Below, piece by piece: positions 39,687 through 51,999 of a stretch of DNA of 64,000 bases; the stretch's first letter is position 1; the number at the start of each line of letters is the position of its first letter. The stretch lies in assembly GCA_946800325.1 (NCBI GenBank), contig OX326958.1:25460914-25524913 (forward strand). Direction: 5' to 3'. A program made the translations under genes and the position numbers. Below the pieces are notes generated by a model, which was not told where the DNA came from, did no database searches, and worked only from the letters and a program-made list of their open reading frames with translations. The stretch is from Luzula sylvatica (Eukaryota; Streptophyta; Magnoliopsida; Poales; Juncaceae).

Positions 39687-42629
39687 ATGTCCGAAAAAGG
39701 CAAACAACCTATGATCCTCTCGGTTTCGGATGAGGAAGACAACCGAGCTCTCTCATATGCGAAGGTATTGCGGGACCCGGCACCATCCGGGTTTATGGCA
39801 GCGGCACGCAAGAGCAACAACAACCTCGGCCCACCTTTTGTGCACGAAGTCTCGAGAAAACGACACTTGCCGGAGCAAGAGGACTCCCCAATTTCCTCTC
39901 CGGAACGCCTCTCGTGGCCACCGAGCGACAAACCGGAATGGCATGACCTATGCCACAAGTGCTTGGTTACGGGACACCCAACCGAACAATGCCGCAAACC
40001 GAGAGCTTGCGTAAATTGCCGTCTTCCCGGACATATCGCCAAATATTGTCCGAAACAAAAGGCGAGAAGGGCCTCCGTATGGTCAAGAGTCCAAGAGGTG
40101 GGACAAACATCAAAGGCGTGGATACAACGCAACGCAACGGTAATTCTAGGACACGGACGCCCGACCGAAAAAGAAAATATTCAACATGATCGTTCCAACT
40201 CGAATCCAATAGCCTGCAAGGCCACATCCTCGGACCTCGTCAACTTAACAAAGAATTGGGGACGGATAATTCAAAAGCGGGTTCAAACCGATCCACCTCC
40301 AACGCCCAAACCCCCACACTCATCCCGAACCGGGTCCAGACCCGAACACGCGCCCAATACCCCCCAAAATATCGGTACCCGAATCTGACCAAGGAAAAAA
40401 TTGACGGCCAAATTGAGGGTCCGTTTGAACACACCGTCTCGGTATTCTCTCGGCAAACCGTAAAACAAGAGGGGGAACTCGTACGTTGGCGAAGGGGGAT
40501 CATCATAGATGCCCGAATGGTCCCGAACCATAACCTCCGAAGCTTGCACATTCTAATACAAGAAACTTGGAATCGCCGAGAGAAATACGAAATCTCACAT
40601 TTCAGGAAGGACCGGTACATCCTAATTTTGCCGGACGGGATCAATAGAGAGGATTTTCTTGCGAAAGATCTCTTACCTCTAAGGAGAGCAAACTACGTCT
40701 ACTTCCCTTGGGAACTTACGATAGGCGGTGAACAAGCCGAATTTCCGAACCGTGTGTGGGTAACCCTCCACAACCCCCCACCCCCGGCTTGGTGCGTCGA
40801 GGAGCTCAACAAATTAGCGGGCTCCTTCGGCATCTTGATCGAACATGGGCCTTTGGTTAACCTATAGACCATGGATTCCCTAGACATTCTAGTTGGAATT
40901 ACGGAAAATACGACTATCCCGACAAAAATAATTTACACACACGCCGGAGTGACGTGGCACATCAAAGTAACCAAGAAAGAAAAATTACCCGAACCTCTCT
41001 TTTTTCCATATGTCCCAAACCCGGAACCTCCCTCGGAAATTTATGAAGATATCCAAAATCGCATCCAAGCCGAAATTGAACGCGAATTAATGGAAAACGA
41101 GACTCGAGAGGCATCAAAGATGAAAGAAAACGTATCTATCTCGGCCCGCGATTGGATGAGCGACACATCGGCCGAATCCGTGGAAAGAGCGGACACTCTC
41201 AACTTAAAGGGGAAAGTCACGATGGATAGAGAATTGTTCCACCAATTATGGAGTCTCGCGGGCGAGGGACTCAAAATGAAACCGCAACCATCCCCAAAAA
41301 TTCAAAAAGGAAAAAACAAGGGAGCCGGACCGAGCAAGAGACGCAAGGAGGGGAACCGAGAAATATTTACCCACAACAACACACAACCGACGACCCCTAC
41401 ACTAACGGGTATGGACCCGATAACACACCCCCTCACCCTGGACGCACCCCCTGCACCTCCCCCTGCCCCTGCCCCTGCCCCGGGTCCTACGGCCCCTGGC
41501 CCGGGCCATGCCCCTGGCAGATCGGCCCCTGCCCCTGGACGAGCAGCCCCGGCCCCTCGACGATCAGGCCCGGCCCCTACCCCGGCCCCGGGACGACTGA
41601 TCCCTGGCCCGGGCCCTGCACATGCCCCCGCCCCAGCCCCTGCACCCCCACAGCCCACCCCACTGCCCCAGCCCCTGGACGAACCCCCCCCCCACTGTTT
41701 ACAGCCCTGATTTCGCCCCCCCCCCCCCTGCCACAGCCCCTGACCGAAGTGACCTCCAATCTCACAAACACGTCGAGCGATGAAGCGCAACCCGAAATGG
41801 AGACACAATTTCAAGCCGACAAAGTCAACCTTGAGACAACAAATGAGGAAGGTATAAACGAATCTTTAGCTTCAATTCAAACTAAATTAAAATCAATGAG
41901 AAAATCAAATGACTTAATGATTACTAATCCACCTATTCCAACCGAGATACGAGGTAGTCAACGACCACAAATATACCAACCAAAGGCCCGTCTTAGCGCA
42001 CGGGAAATTAAACCATCCACCAAAATTAAGGAAAACATACTATCCTTGTCCACAAAATCCAAAGAAACAACACAAAAAATTCCAGAAAAAAAAAAAACTC
42101 GAGCCAAAACATTACTGAAAAAAATAAGAAAAGGGGAAATCTCCCAACAACCCCTAAGTGCCGATTTAATAGCCAAAATACACAACTCGTTAGGCCTACA
42201 CCCCCCTCAACTAACCCTCCAGAAAAACGAAATAATACAACTAGAAAAAATCCAAACTACAAACCGAGCCTCTAGCTCGCGGGTCAAACCGAAAGGAAAA
42301 AAAAAAAGAGACTTAAAATCAAATTATCAAATTTTATGGATCTCGCAAAAATTAAACAAACTAAATTCACAAAAATGAAAGTGACAAATGCATCTAATTC
42401 GCCTTCATCTTTTGTATTTAAAGGAAAACTAAAAACAAGGGAATTAGCCAAGGAAAACGAGGAAGAGGAAGATGAATTCTTCGAGGAAGATGAAGGCGAC
42501 ATAGTCGAGGAAGAGGAGGAGGATTACTTCGAGGAAGCCGAGGAGGAAGGGCACATGGAATTAGAGGAGGATGACTATATCGACAAGGTCGACTACGGCG
42601 AAGATCCCGTTGTATCTTTATGGTTGTAA
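39687..42629 (+). pseudogene. LINE ORF1 (nucleic-acid binding), frameshifted
   Basis: The likely start is the ATG at 39687 (MSEKGKQPMILSVSDEEDN). Tandem CCHC knuckles follow: CHKCLVTGHPTEQC near 39952 and CVNCRLPGHIAKYC near 40009. A DUF4283-like RNA-binding region lies near 40400-40860. Next comes a Pro/Ala/Gly-rich low-complexity stretch (41440-41740), a basic region and an acidic Glu-rich end (42456-42600). The frame shifts between 40260 and 40390, stops at 40865-40867, shifts near the C-runs at 41686-41730, and shifts again near the A-run at 42298-42308. The product would coat LINE RNA. Confidence 0.75.
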
Positions 42630-42653
42630 TTTTGAGGACAAACAAACTTTATC

Positions 42654-45600
42654 ATGTTTTGTACGAACATTATTATTTTATCGTGGAATGTTAGAGGCTT
42701 AGGCCTTCGAGGAAAATGTAATATCGTTAAGGACACAATTGCTAAATCTAAGGCCAATGTGATTTGCCTCCAAGAAACGAAATGGGCCACCTCAAATGAT
42801 TTCCAAAACCGTCGGGTCCTTCCACGTCGTTACAAAAATGCCATAACCAAGGAAGCCATCGGCTCAAGGGGGGGATTGTTATTGGCATGGGATGATACGG
42901 TCTCGTTCATCGACTCTTCTCTCTCAAACAATTGTCTAACCTCCACTTTCGCCGACGGAAAAGGAAAATTATTTTTAATATCAAACACTTATGGCCCCGC
43001 CTCGGCAAGGGGAAAGGAAGAATATATTGACGAAATCAAAAACCTTAACAATAATCCCGATAACCCGTTGATTTTAATGGGAGATTTCAACCTAATAAGG
43101 TCACGAGAGGACACCACCTCCAATACAATTAACACTCGGCTAATTCTCAAATTCGACGAGGCCATCAATGCGGCACAACTAATTGAGATCCCTTTGATTG
43201 GGAGAAAATTCACATGGTCCAACAAAAGAGAGATTCCAACTCTTGCGCGTCTTGACCGCGCCTTCATATCCAAACACTCTTTTTTCGACAATACGGATTC
43301 ATCGCTCCGTGACCTCCCAATGGTAACCTCCAACCACTCCCCCATTCTTCTCACGATAAAGACTAATACACCGCGAGCTCCAAAACTCTTCCGGTTCGAG
43401 AGAGCTTGGTTGAACCTCCCCTCCACACGTCAAATAGTGGTCGCCTCTTGGCCCGAAGACCACTCCGACAATGCGAATCCACTGGACCGACTTAATCTTG
43501 GGCTAAAGACATCACGAGGAAAATTCAAGGAATGGGCAAAACTCCATTATAAACCGAACCCAATTATGGAGGATTGCAAACTTTTAATAAAGATTCTAGA
43601 CTTGGCCGAAGAATCAAGGACACTCTCCTTAGATGAAAGGCGTCTAAGGATCTCGACGAAGGAGAAACTTTTTGAATTGATCAATCAAAAAGAAGTGATG
43701 TGGCAACAAAGGAGCTCATGCACATGGCTAAAATTAGGAGATGCAAACACCAAATATTTTCACGCGATTGCATCCTCAAAAAATAAAGGAAATAAAATAA
43801 CGTCCATTCTAGTAGATAATGTGGTGATCACGGATCCGGATGAAATTATAAAAAGCTTTGACGAATACTACGAAAATATTTTGGGCCATTCGGACACCAA
43901 CCCGTCAACCCCGACTTTCTTGTCGGTAGCCCAAACCGAAACCGAGACCACTACGACAAACCGCACCGCCGAACTCCGGGAATTAGACAATCCATTCACC
44001 ATAGAGGAAATTGAAACGACGATTATGGATATGAAAAAAGGAAAAGCGGTGGGAACCGAAGGTTTTCCAATAGAATTCTACCAAAAAAACTTTGATATTT
44101 TCAAACCGATCCTTCATGATCTTTTCATGAAATTCTACGAAAATAACTTAAGGTTAAACGGTCTCAATGAAGCATTCATATCGCTTATCCCAAAAAAAGA
44201 AGGGGCCACGGAGCGAAAAGACTATAGGCCAATTAGTGTAATTAACACGCTCGGAAAAATAATTTCGAAAGTGCTTGCTAACCGCCTACAACCAAAAATG
44301 GAGATGCTCATACACCGAGACCAAGCCGCGTTCATAAAAAATAGATCAATAGGCGAAGTGTTTCTATCGACGCGGGAACGATTAAGCGCGGCACACAAAA
44401 GAAAGATACCAACTATCATGATGAAAATTGATTTCAATAAGGCTTTTGATACAATTTCGTGGACCTATCTCCAAAAAGTTCTAGAAGAGAGAAATTTCCC
44501 GCCGAGATGGACCCGATGGCTCCATAGTCTATTAGGCTCGGCCACGTCGAGGGTCAAGCTCAACGGGAAATTAGGAAAAAAATTCCCCCATAAAAGAGGA
44601 GTTAGACAAGGAGACCCCCTATCCCCGATGTTATTCAACCTAGTAGCCGACTCGCTTCAACTTTTCCTCCAACGCATCAACCACCTCATGCACTCCCCCC
44701 TGCGGTTCGGCCCGAGGGCTTTTCAATATGCGGATGACACAATACTATTTGTGGAGGCGGACCCGACAAATCTCAAGATCCTTTCTTACGCGTTGAACCT
44801 CTTCCAAAAAATTTCGGGCCTACACATCAATTGGGATAAATCGAAATTTGTTCCAATTGCCATTCCTGACGAATCTCATATCACAATGGCGAGGATTCTA
44901 AGATGCGAAAAACAAAACCTACCGATAACCTACTTAGGCATGCCCCTTAATATTAAAAAACCGAGGAAAATTGATTTCATACCGTTAATCAAAAAAATGC
45001 AAAACCGGCTATCGGGGTGGAAAGGAAAGTGTCTCTCACTAGGAGGCCGATTAGTGCTAGCGAAATCGGTACTTAATGCGGTCCCTACTTATTTCATGCA
45101 ATGTTTCAAATTGCCGAAATGGGTTATAAAGGAATTGAATAAGATTACAAGGAACTTTCTATGGAGAGGGGACAAAAATTGTCTCGGAGGTCATTGCCTT
45201 GCCAAATGGTCAAAAATTTGCCTTCCCAAAGCAAATGGCGGGATCGGTCTAATAGACCTACAAACTCATAACGAGGCACTCCTACTAAAATGGCTTTGGA
45301 AACTCGCCTCCAATCATGACGACATGTGGGGTGAAACCATAAGGGAAATATATGGCGTCATCGACCCATCAAATATTTGCTCCATCCCCGATACTCACTC
45401 GTCTTACTTCATCAAAGACCTCCAAAAACTAGCTTCGCACTTTCGGGTGGCAAAAACGGACGACCCCCAAACCGGATCCCCAAGTTGGCTCGGAAAAGAC
45501 AAATTCTCCACGTCCGCAACCTATCGTTTTTTCGTTAACCCAGGAGTTCGTCAAAGTTGGAACGAACAACTATGGAAAATAAAAGCACCCACGAAAGCGA

Positions 45601-46004
45601 TGTTCTTCGCATGGCTTGCGATAAATGACAAAATACTTACCGGAGATAATCTCGCTAAAAGGAATTGGCCCGACGTGCAAAATTGCCAAAATTGCAGCAT
45701 GGAAAGCGAAACGGCCACTCATCTACTATTCTATTGTAGGTACGCCAAACGAGTATGGAGCACGGTGAGTCACCCGGTCCCAACCAACCTAACGGCTCCA
45801 TCCTCCGTGCTACACTTCTGGATATCTATGTGAGACCGGAAGACTGGCGAGGATCGAAAAATTTTCGACACACAATTCATAGCTACCATTTGGGGATTAT
45901 GGAAGGAAAGAAACGCCCGTATTTTTAGAGAAGTGCACGCCGACGCTACGACGACGGCAAAAAGGATATTACAAGAAGGCAACCAATGGTCACGTTTTTG
46001 CTAA
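42654..46004 (+). pseudogene. LINE ORF2: endonuclease-reverse transcriptase, one premature stop
   Basis: 1059 codons are open from 42654 to a TGA at 45831-45833. The same frame continues to TAA at 46002-46004 with the expected tail (IWGLWKERNARIF), so the TGA is a nonsense mutation removing ~57 residues. The N-terminal endonuclease has LSWNVRGLG, CLQETKW, GDFNLI and TSNHSPI. RT has DYRPISVINTLGK, MKIDFNKAFD, GVRQGDPLSPMLFN and the catalytic FQYADDTILF near 44725. The zf-RVT region (AKRNWPDVQNCQNC) is near 45655. This enzyme nicks target DNA and primes reverse transcription there. All catalytic motifs look intact. Confidence 0.88.
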
Positions 46005-46147
46005 AGACGTACACGACCATTTCTAGGTTTAGGGGATAATCCCAATTTTGTTTTTACATTTCTTCATGTAAAAGCTTAACTCAATGTATTAAACTCTGTT
46101 TTAATATATTAAAAGAAGCTACAAGCTTCTTTAGTTCTCAAAAAAAA

Positions 46148-46162
46148 AATTACAAGAATGAT
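46148..46162. repeat. TSD of the full-length LINE, right copy
   Basis: AATTACAAGAATGAT follows the A-tail of the LINE. Confidence 0.9.
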
Positions 46163-46194
46163 AAAAAAAAAAAAGAGAAAAAAAAAACAAGTCT

Positions 46195-46860
46195 ATCTTT
46201 CTATTATGGGCTCGATTAGGCTTTCCCTAATTGAACAAGAAATGAGAATTAATACAAGTAACGAGTCTCGTGTAAGGCCCAGAGTAAGCTATTCTCTCAT
46301 GGTGCGACTCGAGTTGAGATAGGTACTAGCTGTGAAGAAGCCATTGATAGATTTCTCATTTCTGCTTGAGCGAGGGTCGTTAGGGCATCGATAGAAATGG
46401 ATTTCTGACCGAAAATGTGTCGGTTTCTTTCCTTCCACAAGTCCCAAGTCACCGTGGCCCAAATTGTGCTCCATCGCCGGTTGTGTAGCTTGTTTCCTCT
46501 AATCAGACCCTCCGTCCATTTTTGTAGTAGATCATTGTTTTGACTCATTGTCAGATTTAGGCATGAAACTGCGCGATTCCAGACTTCGACAGAATAGAAG
46601 CATCTTGAGAATAAATGAAGACTGCTTTCTCTTGATTGCGCACAAAAGACGCAACATTCGCAATTGGGCCACCCTCGATTTTCAAGGTTGTTAGCAGTAA
46701 GGATCCGATCCCGTGACATAAGCCACAGAAAGAATCTTACCTTGTATGGGATCCGGAGTTTCCATGATCGGGGATTCCATTCGGAGAGCACTCCCGGATT
46801 GCGCAGTATGAGATATGCTGACCTCGATGTGAATCCTCCATGGTTCGTCCAATTAATAGT
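46195..46860 (-). mobile_element. LINE ORF2 3' fragment, minus strand
   Basis: 46297-46791 (minus) encodes KVRFFLWLMSRDRILT, NNLENRGWPNCECC, LHLFSRCF and LWKERNRHIF, the zf-RVT and C-terminal region of a LINE ORF2, open for 164 codons and preceded by further in-frame similarity to about 46850. The family differs from the adjacent full-length LINE. The 5' part is missing and no T-run marks its 3' tail, so both ends are truncated. Confidence 0.75.
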
Positions 46861-46864
46861 ATTT

Positions 46865-47562
46865 TAGATGGTGGGTCGGGTTCGGATCGGATATAGGTTT
46901 ATCCATATTCTTACTCATCTTAATCGGATAATATTCATATCCGACCCGTCAGCTAAACGGGTAATTTTACCCGGCCCGTTTAGTGTCCGCGAGTTTTCAG
47001 TATCCACGGGAATTTTTATTCATACCTAAATATATACAAAAATATTGAAATATATTAATGAATAATATTTTTTCTAAACTAAAATATCATCACATAAAAT
47101 AATAATATCATAAAATACACAACAAATATTTTAAATAGAAATTGTATTACGAAATTAAAATTGGTATAAACGTGAAATAGCAATAAATAAATAAATAAAC
47201 AAACACAAATCTAGGAACTTATTTATTTTAGTTATATTTACCAAACAATTAGAAAAAATAAAAAATAAATTGTATAATAAAAAACAGAAGAAATATAAAT
47301 TAAAACCATTTAAAAAACAACAAAAAATAGTAAAAAATATATTAAATATTAATATAAATAAAGTTATTAAGGACTGGATTCGGATTGGGTATACTCACGG
47401 ATCAGTAACGACCTCACTCATACCCTATCCATACCCGTATCGGATATTTTTTAATCGGATAATATTCGACTCGCAAGTAGGCTTAATTGGGTATACCCGA
47501 CCCGCCCTGATCGGATACCCGTCCGCCGGACATGGATATTACCCAATCTATTGGCATCCCTA
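46865..47562. mobile_element. older copy of the hAT-type MITE at 55907
   Basis: Homologous over its length to 55907-56568. Right end is CTATTGGCATCCCTA. The left terminus has lost part of the inverted repeat, and no TSD is visible. Many CGGGTA words of the other copy read CGGATA or TGGATA here, a G-to-A/C-to-T decay pattern. Confidence 0.75.
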
Positions 47563-49200
47563 GGGAGGAGGTATATTGCTATTGTGTACTACTACTGTCT
47601 AGTGTGCCCTAATGAGTTACTCAGGATGAGTAAAAAATCTGGAATCAATATACTTCATACAAACATATGATTTAGGATCCAGATTTTATAAAACTAGGTT
47701 TGGATTTCCCTACTTTTTCAGTTTCTCTTTTCTTTTTCTTTTTTCTATTTATTCTATTTATTTTAGTTAGTATAGTTTTTTTATTATTATTATTATCGAT
47801 TTTGTCATGTAGACTTGAATCCAAATAAAATAAAAATAGCTTAGTCATAATTTTTTGGTTATTTCATGTCAAAAAGAACTCCCACCTTCTCTTTGAAAGA
47901 GAGAATTCTACTCTTTCATTTATGTAATATATTTTGTTATGTACTTGTTAAATTAAAAAAAAAAATCACTTGTTTCATTTTATTTCAATTTTTCACCATC
48001 GTCAAACATCTATTTTATGATTTCTGGTTCCTCGTTTTATAAGTTCCTGAAAATCAAAGTCGGTTGTGCAATTATTTGTGTGTATCTAGTACTCGTCAAA
48101 TTGTTGGGTTAAGTAGTATAGGATTCAAAATATACTTTGAAAAAAAATATTTGGTTCGAAATTATAAGGATTTCATTTGTAAATTACAAAGACATATTTT
48201 ATTTATGGATTGGAGAGTATCTACTTGTTTACGGATACTCACTCGTCCCGAATAAAGCAGATAATGCCCGTTTGAGCTTATATGTGAGTTGGGTACTGAG
48301 CAGATATGAGAAAGGTACCATCAATTTTTCGTATATACATTTTAATCAAATTATTAATTTTGTTTTGAGTGATATCAATAAATAGTTTACACTAATCCTA
48401 ATAATATTCCTGCCGAACCCACTCCATTTTCTCATTTATTCTGTCTTTCCTCTCCTAACCAGAAACTATGTACATGTCTTATATTTCACATTTATCTTGT
48501 TTTCCATACACTTGTGTGAGCCGTTGAATGTTATTGTTTTTTGTTATGTTATTTTAACTATATAAACTATTTGTATTAATACGCTATAAAAAAGTATTAT
48601 ATATTATAAAACACTAGTACATGAGGCCGATGAGGTGAAATTCTCGTGGATAATTCAAAAATGCGCAAGTACTAAATGGAACGGATAAAAATACATATTT
48701 TATAAACATGTTGGGTATGGAAATAAAAATCCGAATTTTTTTTTATGATATTTAGGAACACAAGATTATACTTTTCATAAAAATGATATAAGGATTTAAA
48801 TGTAAATTTATATCATAATAATTATTAATCATCGGTCAAAAATCGTATTGATGTGAAGAGCTTTTGACAAATTCTTGTCCAAAGCATTTTGGGCAAGAGC
48901 CGACGTATGGTAGATGATTCATAGTAGTAGTTGAAGTTAAGTGCGAAATCAAGACGATCTCGAACATGATATAGTATTTCTTCTCAGAAATCAAACAAAA
49001 AATATTCATATGAAATTTCTAAGCTAAAAAATGAACATGCCCAACAACCACATTCGTCTTGGACATGAATTTGAACAATAAATAAAAGAAAAAACAAAGC
49101 ATGTGCAATAATTTAGCTTTCACCAAGAACATGAATCGATCCATAGATCGATTTTAAAAGTTTAATCAAGGCCAAACAAAAGAAACCACACTCACAACGC
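47563..49200. other. AT-rich intergenic DNA
   Basis: No gene was recognised. A block at about 48840-48910 resembles the reverse complement of 58085-58145; 49005-49130 weakly resembles the repeats at 54950 and 57590. Confidence 0.4.
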
Positions 49201-49911
49201 ATCCTTGGACCGAAAATATCAAACCTAAAACTCTTCTACTTGAATAGAATCTCTCGGGACCTCATACACATCCTTAGACCGAATTTTCTTAACTCCAGCC
49301 ATAAACACAATTTTATCGGACTTGTAACTCTCAGCGGACACATTCGTGACTTTAACCCACACGAGAACTTTAGTTTTCATCCCTTTTATGTTCGCCAACT
49401 TGCCTCTTGTCAGGGTTGCCTTGACTCGAGTTGCGTAACGAATTATCGAAGAGTCTTTGATGCTGACCTCACATGGCGCTCACAAGTGAACTACTAGTTT
49501 CGATTTTGATTCGTCGAATTCGTAGGTTATGATGTTTTTGGGAAATAGGCCTTGTGGAAGGTTGTATTCGCGTAATAAATCTGGCAAGGGCTTTGGTGGT
49601 TTACCCATGAAATAAAACCAATTAGTTATATAGTTTAGAAGTTTAAGCTCAAAATGATAAAAACAATTAGAAACTTCTGTACCTGTTTAACTAGTGTTGT
49701 AGAAAAATAGAAGTGGACAATGGTATAAAGGTTGAAAATTAAAATTATTATTGAAATATAAATAAGTTGGTATTTTCTAAGAATCTGATTCCAATTAATA
49801 AAAAAGATTGTTGGTTCTGCACCTAGAGCATAACAGTATTGGATTCTACTTGGATATTTTTTTTTATATTGCCAGAAATTATAAACTATATTATTTCAGA
49901 AAATTGGGAAT

Positions 49912-49923
49912 GTGATTTGATAG
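49912..49923. repeat. TSD of the chimeric LINE, left copy
   Basis: GTGATTTGATAG occurs here and at 51511-51522, bracketing the LINE in the DUF538 intron. Confidence 0.85.
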
Positions 49924-51510
49924 TTTTTTTTTTTTTGGAGAACTAAAGAAGCTTAAAATTTTTTTTAATATATTAAAGCAAGGTTTAATATATTGAGTTA
50001 TGTTTTTACGTGAAAGATGTAAAAACCCAAATTAGGAGATACTCCCTAAAAAAAACAAATTTTTTTTTTTGAAGGAGCACCAAAGGTGTTCATTACTTTT
50101 TATAACAAGGAAAAATGGATATTTACAAGGTTGGCATGAAATAAATTGCAAAGAAAAGAAAAATGAAATTTTCGTATCCTAAGGCTGAACTCTTGTGCGT
50201 GATAGATGCTTTGTGTTTTGCACCTTGGTTCTATGTGTTAGCGCGTTTATGTAGGGGGTGTGCTTTTCTCCAGAGCTTAGCTTCCTCCAATGCTAAGTTG
50301 GCAATATACTCCGGGGTTTTGGAAGTATTAGCAAATATACGCCTATTCCTTTCCTTCCATATGTTCCATGAGATTGCAGCCCACGTGAGATCCCAATCCT
50401 GTCTATTGCTCCCCTGTAGATTTGATCTATTTAATTGCCAAGTTATGTATAGACATGTTTGATCCTGAAATCTCGTGGAGACTAGTGTGTTCCTTTCTAT
50501 GCACCTCCAAACCGCCTTTGTGTATGTGCACTTTGCTAGAAGATGGAGAGCGGTCTCGTCCATTCTTATGCATAGCTTGCAAAGCGTGTCATTTGGCCAC
50601 CCCTTTCTTATCAAGACGTCGAACGTATTTAGTCTTCCTTGAAAGGCTAGCCATAAGAATGTCTTAACTTTTGGTGGTATTTTGAGATACCATAACTTCT
50701 CTTGCCATAAGCAATGAACTCCCGGATTGATGAGGAATAAATACGCACTTTTTGCTGTGTATTCCCCATTGGCCGACCATCTCCATGTCGGTACCAATGT
50801 GTTCATAGCTTGCCTCATCGATATCTTATAAATTGGTAGCAAATCTACGAGTTGTTGTAGGAAGAAAGAGAGTCTATGTCTCGGGTACTCCTCTAATTCT
50901 TGTGTGTTCGATATCTCATATAACAAGTGTATGGATTCGTACCAAATTTCTTCTTTTTTGTTATCTAAATTCCATAGACATTTGAGGAGAAGTGCTCTAT
51001 TTTTCTCATATAAGTTCGGAATAGCTAACCCTCCAAATTTCCTCGGTAGGCAAACCTTTGTCCAATTAACAAGACAATTGCCAGGGTTGCATTTCTCGTT
51101 TCCTTTCCATAAGAACGCTCTTAGAATTTTGTTAATCTCATTGATTGTTCCTTTTGGTAGTTGTAGTGTTTGCATCCAATAGGTCGGTATTGATGCTAGT
51201 ATTGCTTGAATTAAAGTTAATCTTCCTCCTAAGGACAGAAGTTTTCCTTTCCACGAGGCCGCCTTTTCTCGAATTTTTCTTATTAATGGTAGGAAGACAA
51301 TTTTTTTCGGTTTTGTCATTGTCAATGGGGTTCCTAGGTATTGCAAGGGAAAGTCTTTTTTATTGCATCTTAGAATGGACGAGATTGTTCCCTCTAATTG
51401 GTTGGGGATGTTTAATGTCGAGAAACTCGTCTTATCCCAATTGACACTTAGTCCCGTTAAGCTTGAGAAGATGTCTATTGCTTCCGAAACTATTTGCTCC
51501 CTTCCCTTAG
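49924..51510 (-). mobile_element. 5'-truncated LINE with a chimeric 3' tail
   Basis: The minus strand carries ORF2 RT C-terminal and zf-RVT sequence (FPLQYLGTPLTMTKPKK near 51350; GWPNDTLCKLC near 50590; KERNRRIF near 50340) with a stop at 50231. An A-run follows (50059-50070 reversed), then ~115 bp matching the 3' UTR of the different LINE at 39167-46147, with a second A-run (49925-49937). One TSD pair surrounds the whole composite. Confidence 0.82.
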
Positions 51511-51999
51511 GTGATTTGATAGTTAATACCTTTTAGTTTCTCAAACACCCATTTTGCTTTTTCTTCCACGGTGCTTGAGAATCTCTGCCAATCAGATAAA
51601 TTAATGGCTTAATAACTCGAATTTTTGAAACTAAAACAAATTTACTAAATTGCAATTTACAAACTAAAACAACACAGTATCACAGAATTCATTAAATATC
51701 TACATTTTGATAAGCCAAAAAAATCCCACATTTTGTTACAAATCAACAAGAAGAAATTCAAGAGAACAAAAACCAAGTAGCAAATCCAAGAAAAATAGAT
51801 GGACCCCAAAAAATTCCAAATTCACCCCTGCATTTTATCAAATGAAAATAAAATCCTGAAAATTGAGAAAAACTTACAGAGAGGTCCCCTCCAATGGAGG
51901 CAATGTCCTCTTTAGCCTTCCTCGAAATGGTGAAGCTTCCCAATTTTGTCAGCGCTTTCTCCATTTCTCTCTTCACCGCATCTCCTCTTCCTCAAATGA

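Larger units (their letters stand above)
39167..46147 (+). mobile_element. full-length LINE (L1-type) retrotransposon
   Basis: 6981 bp between perfect 15-bp TSDs. It has a GC-rich 5' region, ORF1 with two zinc knuckles, ORF2 with endonuclease, RT and zf-RVT, a short 3' UTR and an A-run at 46139-46147. ORF1 is broken, mostly at homopolymers; ORF2 has one stop near its end. A 3'-UTR relative occurs at 49924-50047. Confidence 0.92.
49225..51964 (-). pseudogene. DUF538 family gene, broken
   Basis: Exon 1 is 51878-51964 (MEKALTKLGSFTISRKAK, 29 codons, donor GTAAGT). Exon 2 is 51530-51584 (FSSTVEEKAKWVFEKLK). Exon 3 is about 49225-49605 (KPPKPLPDLLREYNLPQGLF, then GMKTKVLVWVKV and VPRDSIQVEEF, stop TAG). 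Length and order match plant DUF538 proteins of unknown biochemical function. Exon 3 has an in-frame TGA (49480-49482) in the segment LVVHL*APCEV. The expected AG acceptor before exon 3 is not present (CATGGGTAAA). A LINE fills intron 2. No full-length product is likely. Confidence 0.8.

Noticed and set aside
41302..41814. Gly-rich secreted protein on the minus strand
   Set aside because: It is the antisense shadow of the C-rich low-complexity stretch in LINE ORF1.
42336..42629. Separate acidic protein gene
   Set aside because: It is the C-terminal end of LINE ORF1 in a shifted frame, just before ORF2.
47270..47563. ORF inside the MITE at 46865 and its counterpart at 56369-56560
   Set aside because: They arise from CGGGTA-type repeats in a non-coding MITE.
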